Positions 18,355 through 26,196 of a stretch of 40,152 nt of DNA are shown here, in pieces. The notes below the pieces were generated by a model that was given only the letters and a program-made list of their open reading frames with translations, was not told the origin of the DNA and did no database searches. Within the stretch, counting starts at the first letter, position 1. Each line of letters opens with the position of its first letter. This DNA is from Anaerolineae bacterium (GTDB taxonomy: Bacteria; Chloroflexota; Anaerolineae; B4-G1), in contig JADHWW010000005.1 in assembly GCA_016783285.1 (NCBI GenBank), positions 1-40,152 on the forward strand, written 5' to 3'. The translations under genes were made by a program, and so were the position numbers.

Positions 18355-19542
18355 TTATACCTGGGATACAGCCAGCAGGGTAAAGGTGAAGGCACTTCCC
18401 CGGCCCACTTGACTCTCCACTCCTACCTGTCCACCGAGTTTCTCCACGATGTGTCGCACGATGGACAGCCCCAATCCGTGCCCTTCGGCGTGAACTCCGT
18501 CTAGCTGCGTGAACGGAGCGAACAACCGCGCCTGGTCTTCCGCTGGGATGCCAGGTCCGTTGTCACGCACCCAGAAGCGCACCATTGAGACTTCGGCGAG
18601 CTCAGTTGAGCCGTCAGCGGGTCGGTGAGGCAGCGAGTCAGCACTGATTCGCCGATTCACCGGTTCGTCAAAGCCCAGTTCCACGCGCGGTGGCTGACCA
18701 CCGTACTTGATCGCGTTGCTGAAGTAGTTGACCCACACCTCTTCGACCCATGGGTCATAGCCCAGCACTGCCGGCCAGGTGTCGGGCAGGATGATCTCGG
18801 CATGCTGATCCTCGATCATGTCGGTCAGCCGCTGCTGGGCTTCGGTGACGATGCGCGCCATGTCCAGTGGTCTCATCTTTACTTCCACCTTGCGCGCTTC
18901 CGCCAGCAGCAGTAAGCCGTCGATGATGCTGCTCATCTTGCGCGCGTTCTGCGCTATCGTATGCAGATAGCGGTGCAACTCCTCATCCTCCAGCGCAGTG
19001 TAGTCCTCCATCTCCAACGTCTCGGCAAAACCCGTGACAATACCTATCCGGTTCTTGAGGCCGTGGGCTACGGTGTGGGCAAAGGTGTCCAATTCCTCGT
19101 TGCGCGCTTCCAATTCAGAGGCGTATTGGCGCAACGTCTCCTCCGCCCGCTTGCGCTCAATGGCGTAGCGTATGGCGCGCACCAGCGGGTTGCTGCTCAC
19201 CTGTCCTTTGACCAGATAGTCCTGCGCGCCCTCCCGTACTGCCTTCACTGCCAGCTTCTCGTCGTCAAGACCGGTCAACACGATCATCGGCACTTGTGGC
19301 GCCTGAGCGTGCGCCCTGGTGAACGTTTCTAATCCCTGGCTATCCGGGAGCGAAAGATCGAGTAGCGCGACGTCGATGTCGCCTGCGGCCAACCGATCCA
19401 GCCCAGTCGAGAGTCGGTCGGCGCACTCCAGGTCGAACGGAGCACTCTTCGCTGTTGCCAGCATCCCCTGAATCAGGCGTGCCTCTGAGAGGTTGTCCTC
19501 AACCAGCAGAACTCTGATCGGCTTATCACTCATCTGTTTCAC
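18355..19542 (-). CDS. Hybrid receiver-histidine kinase
   Basis: A 395-residue cytosolic kinase. The N-terminal receiver domain (about 8-128) has Asp62 as acceptor (ALLDLSLPD) and Lys112. A coiled-coil linker leads to the HisKA dimerisation helix with AHTVAHGLKNRIG (phospho-acceptor His160), then the ATPase domain with N-box NYFSNAIKYGG (Asn276), G1 DNGPGIP and G2 GHGLGLS. There is no membrane span or sensor domain, so input arrives through the receiver. Between about residues 293 and 320 the ATPase domain carries an in-frame insert matching a palindromic DNA element. Start ATG 19542 has GGAG 9 bases upstream; the ATG three codons on is an alternative. Expected partner: the receiver-GAF protein encoded next. 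Confidence 0.9.
   Translation of the reverse strand: MKQMSDKPIRVLLVEDNLSEARLIQGMLATAKSAPFDLECADRLSTGLDRLAAGDIDVALLDLSLPDSQGLETFTRAHAQAPQVPMIVLTGLDDEKLAVKAVREGAQDYLVKGQVSSNPLVRAIRYAIERKRAEETLRQYASELEARNEELDTFAHTVAHGLKNRIGIVTGFAETLEMEDYTALEDEELHRYLHTIAQNARKMSSIIDGLLLLAEARKVEVKMRPLDMARIVTEAQQRLTDMIEDQHAEIILPDTWPAVLGYDPWVEEVWVNYFSNAIKYGGQPPRVELGFDEPVNRRISADSLPHRPADGSTELAEVSMVRFWVRDNGPGIPAEDQARLFAPFTQLDGVHAEGHGLGLSIVRHIVEKLGGQVGVESQVGRGSAFTFTLLAVSQV
18591..18661. repeat. Palindromic element inserted in frame in the histidine kinase gene
   Basis: CTTCGGCGAGCTCAGTTGAG at 18591-18610 resembles a dispersed repeat family known from many bacteria (CTTCGACAAGCTCAG-like). It adjoins a hairpin with 18-base arms, 18624-18641 and 18644-18661, matching at 14 positions with transitions that keep mostly G-U pairs. 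Together they encode the extra kinase residues ending STELAEVS. Confidence 0.6.
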
Positions 19543-19572
19543 TCCGGCGGTAGTTTTGCGATGGACAACCCC

Positions 19573-19601
19573 AGTGTATCACGACCGCGCTCAGTAGTCA
19601 A
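19573..19601 (-). promoter_or_regulatory. Promoter of the histidine kinase / receiver-GAF operon
   Basis: Minus strand: TTGACT (19596-19601), a 17-base spacer, TACACT (19573-19578). Transcription should start about 24 bases before the kinase ATG, leaving room for the GGAG ribosome site. Confidence 0.6.
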
Positions 19602-19628
19602 ATGCACCCCTCCACCGCAGCCGTATAT

Positions 19629-22600
19629 TTACCATTCCACCTCCCCAATCGTGAATAACCTTCCATCCGCTCGCCCGAATACCTCTGGGAAGTAAAACTC
19701 GTGGGCGGTGGTGGGGATGACCCGGTACTCGCCCGGCAGCGTGGCGCGGAAGGTGTAGGTGTACTCGTAGGTGCCCGCCGGCAGGTAGTCGGCGAACAGC
19801 GCTACTTTGTCGTCCCGCATCTCGCTGCGGCTGTACCAACGCCACCACCAGCGGTAGAAGTCGTACCCAATCTCGCTTTCCGACTCCCGGTATAGCCCTG
19901 GCTCCTGTTCCAGCAGACTCGTCGTCTCCAGGCTCACGTCAATTGCTTCGGCCCCGGCCGGCAGAGGGTCCTCGACGACGACATAGTACAGATCGTGCGG
20001 GGCGATGATCGTCAGCCGCACCTCCACAACGTCGCCGACCCCTACTTCGCTCACCTCTTCACAGCGTTTCGGTTTGTCATTTGTCGTTTGCTCATTTGTC
20101 ATCTGACGGCAGTACTGTCGTGTGACGATAATCCCACGGTTGAGCGGCTCAATCTCCTCCACCGGCAGGTAGACCTTGAGATGGGCAGTGTAGTACAGCC
20201 GGCCTTCGCCCGGCCCGCGTCCCACCGTCAGCCGGTTGCCCACGTCACTCGAAACAAGCAACTCCGCCACGTCTACCCGCAATTGAACTGGATCGCCAAT
20301 GGTTACCGGGGTCACGGAGCCTTCGGCCAGGGGGTCGTCGTTGAGCCACACGGTGTAGTCGTACTCCCCTGCCAGTTCCCCGGTGACGACCATCCAGTCA
20401 GTGAGGGCGATGAGCGCCCAGGCTGTTTCCTGAGTCGTCTCCCAGACGCCATCGCGGCGGGTGACCATCAGCCAGCGCACTACCTGCGGGATAAGCGCGT
20501 TTTCGGGGTCTATCCGGGTCAGCGCGTCCAGGATGACGGCGGTGGAGCGGGTGTCGGTGTTCATGGCCCACCAGTCGTAGTCCGCCTCCTCCCAGTGTGC
20601 GCCGGTAGCGCTGAGGATGGCTGCGTTCTGGATGTCGGAGAGGAGCGTCGCGACGCGACGGTCACCCCGGTCAATCAACTCCAGCGCCAGTGCCAGGAAG
20701 GCCCGTCCGTAGTGACTGAGTTTGTCGCGGCGGCGGTACAGATCGCCGGTATACTCGCTGGCGCGACCGGTCTGACCAGCCTCGGCCATCACGTAGAGGA
20801 TGAACGCCTGCCGGTTGGCCTCGCGGTGGGACTGGAGTTCGCGGGCTCTCACCAACGCGCTCTCCAGGTAACCCAGGCCGCGCTGGATGGCATCCCCTCG
20901 CGTCTCGAAACCTGCCTCCTGGGCCTTGACCAGCGCGAAGACGACATAGGCAGTCAGATGGGGGTTGCTCTCGCTCTCGTACCACCAGCCCCAGCCTCCA
21001 TCGGCGTGCTGTTGCTGGTAGAGTTTGCTCAGCCCGAGAGCGACCATGTCGGGCAACTTTGCCTCCAGTTCGGGGTCAGAAAGCCCCAGGTCGCGCAGCG
21101 CGCGGTAGGTGAGTACATTGGGCAGGAAGCGACTGACGGTCTGTTCGGTACACTCGTAGGGGAAGTGCTCCAGGTAGGTCAGGCCGTCGGCCATCCCGGC
21201 CGCCAGCGACGGGTCGAGTCGGATGGAGAGTTCGCCCTGCCGGTCGTCGTATTTCGGCGGCAGGGCCACCACCTCGGTGCGAGTCTCCTCGCCCACCAGT
21301 TGACCCCCTGTGCCGACGATCTCTGGCGCGGTGTAGCGGTAGACGAGCAGTGTCCCCTCTGGGCCGGTGGTCAGGCGCGGACGGGCGGCGTCGGAATACT
21401 CGTCTGCAACAGCGCTCATCACCACGTCCACTGTCTCGACGTTCTCGACCTCGACCCACCAGGTGACCTTCGCCTCTCCTCCCGCCGGAATCGAGACTGT
21501 TTGTTCGTCATTCGTCGCCTCGGACAGCGCAAGCCCCGTAGCGTGCAGGGTGACTGCCACATCCAAGGTCTGTGGCCTTAAGGCTATCTGGTCGGTGTTG
21601 TTGCTGACCAGTGCTGCCAGTTGTGCCCGGTCGCCGACGACGAAGAAGCGGGGCGTCACGGGCCGCACCAGGAGCGGTTTGGTAACTAACAGGTCCACCG
21701 TCTCCTCGCCCACTTGCGTGTCGGTGGTCACGCCGACGGAGCGAAAGACCCAGGTGGTGAGGTTGTCCGGCAACGTAATGGAGACGGAGGTTTGGCCAGC
21801 CCGGTCGGTGACGACAGTCCCATCCCAGAAGGCGGTGTCGGCGAACTGCTCGCGCAGTTGGACGCCGGGCGGGAGTTCAGACACCACTTTGTGCATCTCT
21901 TCCTCGTCGGCGGCCATCTCGGGCTCTGCGGGCACTATAGTTCCCTCTCCGCCGCCCATTCCCAGTCCCCGCGCAGGCCCGGCGAGGAGTGTCTCTATTT
22001 CCTCCATCTGCTCCAGCAGCAGCCGGTTGACAGAGATAGCGAGGCCACTGGAGGTCAAGATGGACAGCCAGCGCTGTCCGTAGAACGCATTCAGGATGGC
22101 GTCCGGCTGGCGCGGACGCAGGCTCAGCACTGCCTTGTCCACCAGGTCGAGGGAGAAGGCGGCCTGAACCGGCTGCCCCCCCGCGTTGCGGGCTTCCACG
22201 TCGAAGGAGACGGTGTCGCCCGGCTCTGCCTGCCAGTTCTGGCCGGTCTCCGACCGAGCCAGGCTGGGGGTCAGCATGATGTGCAGTTGCTGCTCTACCG
22301 GTTCGACCGTCAGTGGGAGGTAGCCCACCTTGTGGGTGGCCACCGGCTCTACCACGTCTGGCCCCTTGACGATGACGACCGACACGTAGACGTTGGGCGC
22401 GTGCTCGGCAGTGATGGGCAGGCGATAGACAGTGGAGTTGCTCTCCAACCGCAACACCTCCTGGCGCAGCATCCCGCCCCGCTCGACCGTGATCCAGGCC
22501 CACTGCTCTCCCGCGAAGGGGCTGGGGATGAGGATTTCGGCGGTTTCGCCGGGCACATAGGTGGATTTGTCGCTGATGAGGGTAAGGCGGTCGTTGTTCT

Positions 22601-25600
22601 CCCGCCGCCAGGAGATGTACTCCGCCCCGCTGACCCAGACCCAGGTGGAACTGCGCACCAAGTCTTCGTTCCGGTCGCGCCCGCTGACGATGACGCGGTA
22701 GGAGCCGCCCTCCGCTGGCGTGAAAGTCACTACTCCCTCGGCATAACTGTCGGTGGCCAACGTGCCGGTGAAAACCAGTGTGTCCACTGTCTCCCACTCC
22801 CACGTGCCGCCACCGGACTCATCCTCGACGAAGGTGTTGACCCACTCACGGCGAGTCACCTCGACGTCGAGCCTGCCGCGAGAGTACTCTCGCAGCGGAC
22901 TGTGGCCCGGAAGTCGTTCGCCCTCCCAATCCACGGTCACGACGTCCACCGCCAGTTCCTCATTGGCCTCGCCCACGTACTGCTGCGGGGCCAGGCCGAC
23001 GTAGAATTCACCCTGGTGGACCACGATGCTGGCCCGGCCAGAGATAGCCTGTCCGTCTTTGCCGTAGACGGTCGCCTCCAAGGTTAACTGTTGTCCTCCG
23101 GTCATCACGCCGGTTGGTAACGCGACAGTCAGGTGGCCATCGGTCTCGGTGGCGCCGGAACCGCTGAGGACGACATCGGGGGTGGGAGGCTCCCACCACC
23201 AGCACCAACGGCACCCCCATGGATCGTCCTCGTCGGTGAAGTCGTAGCGACCGAACTGAGGCGGCTCGAAGCGGTAGCGGGCGGCGAGAACGTGCCATTC
23301 GACGTCCGCGTCGGCGACGGGAGCGCCGAAGAAGTAGCGCACCTCGACGTCGGCATAAGTGGCCTGCCCGGCGGCCAGTTCCGCTTTCTCCGAGTTGACG
23401 AGAACCTCGAACTCCGGCGCGCGGTAAGCGGTGACCAGGAAATCAGCGTGGAAAGTGTCATCACCGAAACTGGTGCTGATACCGTATTCACCCAACGGTG
23501 CGCCCTCGGCCAACGTCAGTTCACCGTGGAAGGCGCCGAATTCGTCGAGCGCCAATTTCTGGTTGTAGATTTCCTCCCCGGCGGTCTCGTAGACGCGCAC
23601 CTGTACCTCGTCCCGCTCGGGCAGGTAGTAGTGCACGTCGTCCTCGGCGCGGAGAACACCTCGGAAGTAGACAGTCTGACCGGGCCGGTAGATGGGCCGG
23701 TCGGTGTAGATGTGGGCGCGGTGGGTATTTTCCCCGTAATCCATAGCCTTAAGGCCATCCATTTCCAGGCCGAAGTCCCAGGGGCTGATACCCGCGCTCC
23801 ACTCCCAGCCAGTTCCGCCCAGCGCAAAAGGCTCCTGCGCCACGACGTAGAGCGTCTCGTGGTAGGTACCGTCCAGGGCAAAATGGGCCAGGCCGTCTCC
23901 GTCGGTGGTAGCCGTGCCGAGGGATGCGCCATCACCATCCTGTGCTGTCAGCCGAAGCCCGCTGACGGGTCGCCCGGTCGCCAGGTCGGTCACCCAGGCC
24001 CACATCTTGTCCTCTCTTTGCTCATAGCCCCTGTTCCCGGCGGCGGTCTTGAGCGTCACATTGTACTCTGAGACGATCAGCAATTTGCATTGGGCCCAGT
24101 GTTCGTACGTCACCCCGGGGGCGCTCAGGTTCAGCAGGTAGATGCCTGGCATAAGCCGCCCGCCACCCTCTACCAGGTTCACAGGGATGTGCTTGATCTC
24201 GTTGAGCGGGGCTTCAACCGGCACAGACCACTGTCGGATGGGATTGCCGGGGGGCTGGTATTCCCACCATACTTGCTGGGCGTGCAAGAACTCGTCCAGA
24301 TTGAGCCGGTACAGGCTCAGGTTGAGCCGGGTCGTGTTGAGGTAGCCGATGAGAGCGTGGGCTGGCTGATGCGTCTCGTAGGTGCCGACCATGCCGGGTA
24401 TGTCCAACTGGGCCCAGGGTTGGAGGTCGGCGGTGCGGAAGTCTACTGTCATCTCCTGTCCAGTCGTGTTACCGTAGGGGTCAGCGATGCTTGGTCCGAT
24501 GTGCACTTCGTAGTTGGTGGAGGGCTGTGCGCCGAAATCGAGCACAAAGGTGTTGTCCCAGGTGTTGAAGTAAGTGTAGACCTGGGTCGGTGACAGGGGC
24601 GGGGTCATCTCCAGGTTGGGCATCACCATAGTGGGGTCCACAGGCGCGTTGAAAGTGATCTCGAAAGCGGTGTAGGGGAGGGCGTCTTGCTGTCCGTCGT
24701 AGGGGCTGGTGCTGAGGATGCGCGGCAGGGGTACGGTTGTGAAGCGCCATTCGTAGGCGTCCCGCATACCTCGTCCACCCCCAGCGCTCTGCACGCCCGC
24801 GTCCACCCGCGCTGTATAGGCCGTGTCGAAGGCCAACCGTTCGCTGGGCGTGAATGGCCTTAAGGCTATGAAGGTCAGCCTGTTATCTTCGCACTCGCAG
24901 GCGCCGGGGACCGACTGCGGGCCGGTGTGCAGGCTGAACGATTCGGCCACCGAAGCGCAGTCCACCGGCATGTTGAAGGTGACCTGGACGGTGGTGTCCA
25001 CCCCCACCAGTTCGGTCTCTTCATACGGTGAGACCCACACGACCTGGGGCGGCTGCGTGGAGAACGACCAGGCGTAGTCCTCGGCCAGGACACCGCCGCT
25101 GGTGTCGGCCAGGCCCGCCGCGATGCGGGCTGTGTAGGTGGTGCCGCCAGCCAGGGGTTCGGCGGGGGTGAAGACGTAAATGGAGGTGTTGAGCCATTCG
25201 CCGCTGCCCTCAATGGGCGGGTCGAGAGTAAGTGGTTGGGGGAGGTCGGCGTAGGCTGGATCACTGATCGCCGTCAGTGGGACGACGGGACGGTTGAAGA
25301 TGACGGTGATGGTGCTTTCGGCCTCCATGTCCTTCATATCAGGAGCGGGGATGACCTGTGTCACCTCCAGGTAGCCGACGGTGCGGAAGTGGAAACGGTA
25401 GGCTCCGTCGAGGAGGTTGCCGTCGGTCGCTTTGGCCTCGGAGCCGAGGGTGACCTGGTACTCTGTGTCTCGCTTGAGATCACGGGTAGGTTTGAACTGC
25501 ACGGTGCGTCCATCGATCCACTCGAAGTCTCCGCGCGCCTCTGGGCTGAGGCGGAGTGCAGCCTCGACGGAAGCGTGGTCCATCGGCCGGTCGAAGACCA

Positions 25601-25796
25601 GTTCTATGGCTCCGTCGGGTTCCAGTTCCTCGCCTCGCTCCGGCGTGCGCTGGATGACGACGGGAGGGACAGCGCTGGGCGGAGGCGGGGTGTAGGGGGG
25701 CGGGGCGGGGGTGGGTTCGAGTCCACAACAGGCCCCCAGCAACATGCTGAGTAATGTGGTCAGCGCCATGGTCTTGTAGAGAGATTGTTTTGTCAT
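19629..25796 (-). CDS. Alpha-2-macroglobulin-like lipoprotein with Big_5 domains
   Basis: A 2055-residue cell-surface lipoprotein thought to trap attacking proteases. The signal peptide ends in the lipobox LLGAC (Cys23), followed by a Pro-rich tether. About four Big_5/SbsA Ig-like domains (about 45-425) precede macroglobulin domains with the signature IYTDRPIYRPGQTV, then a bait-like stretch rich in Gly/Glu/Met before VVSELPPGVQLREQF. The thioester motif YECTEQ has Cys1549 and Gln1552, so covalent trapping is possible. The C-terminus carries receptor-binding-like beta domains ending FTIGEVEW. The ATG at 25796 is chosen because GAGGAG lies 8 bases upstream; the upstream in-frame GTG lies within a tandem repeat. 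No pbpC, the usual partner, is adjacent. Two in-frame repeat types interrupt the gene (20071-20106, and a 15-mer at 21573, 23743 and 24855). Confidence 0.92.
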   Translation of the reverse strand: MTKQSLYKTMALTTLLSMLLGACCGLEPTPAPPPYTPPPPSAVPPVVIQRTPERGEELEPDGAIELVFDRPMDHASVEAALRLSPEARGDFEWIDGRTVQFKPTRDLKRDTEYQVTLGSEAKATDGNLLDGAYRFHFRTVGYLEVTQVIPAPDMKDMEAESTITVIFNRPVVPLTAISDPAYADLPQPLTLDPPIEGSGEWLNTSIYVFTPAEPLAGGTTYTARIAAGLADTSGGVLAEDYAWSFSTQPPQVVWVSPYEETELVGVDTTVQVTFNMPVDCASVAESFSLHTGPQSVPGACECEDNRLTFIALRPFTPSERLAFDTAYTARVDAGVQSAGGGRGMRDAYEWRFTTVPLPRILSTSPYDGQQDALPYTAFEITFNAPVDPTMVMPNLEMTPPLSPTQVYTYFNTWDNTFVLDFGAQPSTNYEVHIGPSIADPYGNTTGQEMTVDFRTADLQPWAQLDIPGMVGTYETHQPAHALIGYLNTTRLNLSLYRLNLDEFLHAQQVWWEYQPPGNPIRQWSVPVEAPLNEIKHIPVNLVEGGGRLMPGIYLLNLSAPGVTYEHWAQCKLLIVSEYNVTLKTAAGNRGYEQREDKMWAWVTDLATGRPVSGLRLTAQDGDGASLGTATTDGDGLAHFALDGTYHETLYVVAQEPFALGGTGWEWSAGISPWDFGLEMDGLKAMDYGENTHRAHIYTDRPIYRPGQTVYFRGVLRAEDDVHYYLPERDEVQVRVYETAGEEIYNQKLALDEFGAFHGELTLAEGAPLGEYGISTSFGDDTFHADFLVTAYRAPEFEVLVNSEKAELAAGQATYADVEVRYFFGAPVADADVEWHVLAARYRFEPPQFGRYDFTDEDDPWGCRWCWWWEPPTPDVVLSGSGATETDGHLTVALPTGVMTGGQQLTLEATVYGKDGQAISGRASIVVHQGEFYVGLAPQQYVGEANEELAVDVVTVDWEGERLPGHSPLREYSRGRLDVEVTRREWVNTFVEDESGGGTWEWETVDTLVFTGTLATDSYAEGVVTFTPAEGGSYRVIVSGRDRNEDLVRSSTWVWVSGAEYISWRRENNDRLTLISDKSTYVPGETAEILIPSPFAGEQWAWITVERGGMLRQEVLRLESNSTVYRLPITAEHAPNVYVSVVIVKGPDVVEPVATHKVGYLPLTVEPVEQQLHIMLTPSLARSETGQNWQAEPGDTVSFDVEARNAGGQPVQAAFSLDLVDKAVLSLRPRQPDAILNAFYGQRWLSILTSSGLAISVNRLLLEQMEEIETLLAGPARGLGMGGGEGTIVPAEPEMAADEEEMHKVVSELPPGVQLREQFADTAFWDGTVVTDRAGQTSVSITLPDNLTTWVFRSVGVTTDTQVGEETVDLLVTKPLLVRPVTPRFFVVGDRAQLAALVSNNTDQIALRPQTLDVAVTLHATGLALSEATNDEQTVSIPAGGEAKVTWWVEVENVETVDVVMSAVADEYSDAARPRLTTGPEGTLLVYRYTAPEIVGTGGQLVGEETRTEVVALPPKYDDRQGELSIRLDPSLAAGMADGLTYLEHFPYECTEQTVSRFLPNVLTYRALRDLGLSDPELEAKLPDMVALGLSKLYQQQHADGGWGWWYESESNPHLTAYVVFALVKAQEAGFETRGDAIQRGLGYLESALVRARELQSHREANRQAFILYVMAEAGQTGRASEYTGDLYRRRDKLSHYGRAFLALALELIDRGDRRVATLLSDIQNAAILSATGAHWEEADYDWWAMNTDTRSTAVILDALTRIDPENALIPQVVRWLMVTRRDGVWETTQETAWALIALTDWMVVTGELAGEYDYTVWLNDDPLAEGSVTPVTIGDPVQLRVDVAELLVSSDVGNRLTVGRGPGEGRLYYTAHLKVYLPVEEIEPLNRGIIVTRQYCRQMTNEQTTNDKPKRCEEVSEVGVGDVVEVRLTIIAPHDLYYVVVEDPLPAGAEAIDVSLETTSLLEQEPGLYRESESEIGYDFYRWWWRWYSRSEMRDDKVALFADYLPAGTYEYTYTFRATLPGEYRVIPTTAHEFYFPEVFGRADGRLFTIGEVEW
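20071..20106. repeat. AT-rich direct-repeat insert inside the A2M gene
   Basis: TTTGTCATTTGTCGTTTGCT followed by another CATTTGTCAT forms an AT-rich patch in otherwise GC-rich coding DNA. It encodes MTNEQTTNDKPKR within a C-terminal domain, between the REYYR-like and VGDVVEVRLTI strands, where a short loop is expected. Confidence 0.5.
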
Positions 25797-25983
25797 CGGT
25801 TTATTCTCCTCACGTTTCACGTTTCACGTTTTGCGCATCACGTTTCACATCAGTATATCACAGGGTGCGCCATCGCGGTAGCGACGCCGCGCCTGCTACT
25901 TAGACGCTGGGGCGGGGACAAAAGTTCCAAAGCACAACAACGGATTGGGAAGGGAACGGAGAGGAACTGGGGCTTGCCTGCTC
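25797..25983. other. Intergenic region with CACGTTT tandem repeats, between divergent genes
   Basis: Directly before the A2M gene, CACGTTTCACGTTTCACGTT (from 25811) and a further CACGTTTCAC at about 25839 form 7-8 bp tandem repeats, similar to the CACGTCT repeats at 37080-37147. The minus-strand GAGGAG ribosome site of A2M (about 25805-25810) touches them. The rest up to 25983 shows no gene; a minus-strand promoter for A2M was not identified with confidence. Confidence 0.5.
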
Positions 25984-26011
25984 TTGACATTCGGCGGTTT
26001 TCCCGTATACT
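25984..26011 (+). promoter_or_regulatory. Sigma-70 promoter of the dpp operon
   Basis: Perfect -35 TTGACA (25984-25989), a 16-base spacer, -10 TATACT (26006-26011). Transcription is expected near 26018, giving a leader of about 180 bases that ends in the strong ribosome site AGGAGGAG before ATG 26197. Confidence 0.8.
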
Positions 26012-26196
26012 ATTGGTCGTGTTGCGGACGTAGGCAGCCAGACTCATTGTGTGAGAGTGCTTGCTGGGGCGGTGTCTTGTCCCCGAAAAGCCTGTCCATA
26101 TGCGAAAGGAGGTGATGGCGCGGGATTCTACTCTGTTTCTTTCACTGACCCCAATCTTTGTGAAGCCGTTTCCAAAAAAGAAAAAGGAGGAGAAAG

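Noticed and set aside
19995..21581. 528-codon plus-strand open frame over the A2M gene
   Set aside because: It overlaps strongly supported A2M domains including the thioester motif; low-complexity Val/Gly/His/Gln-rich translation and no ribosome site.
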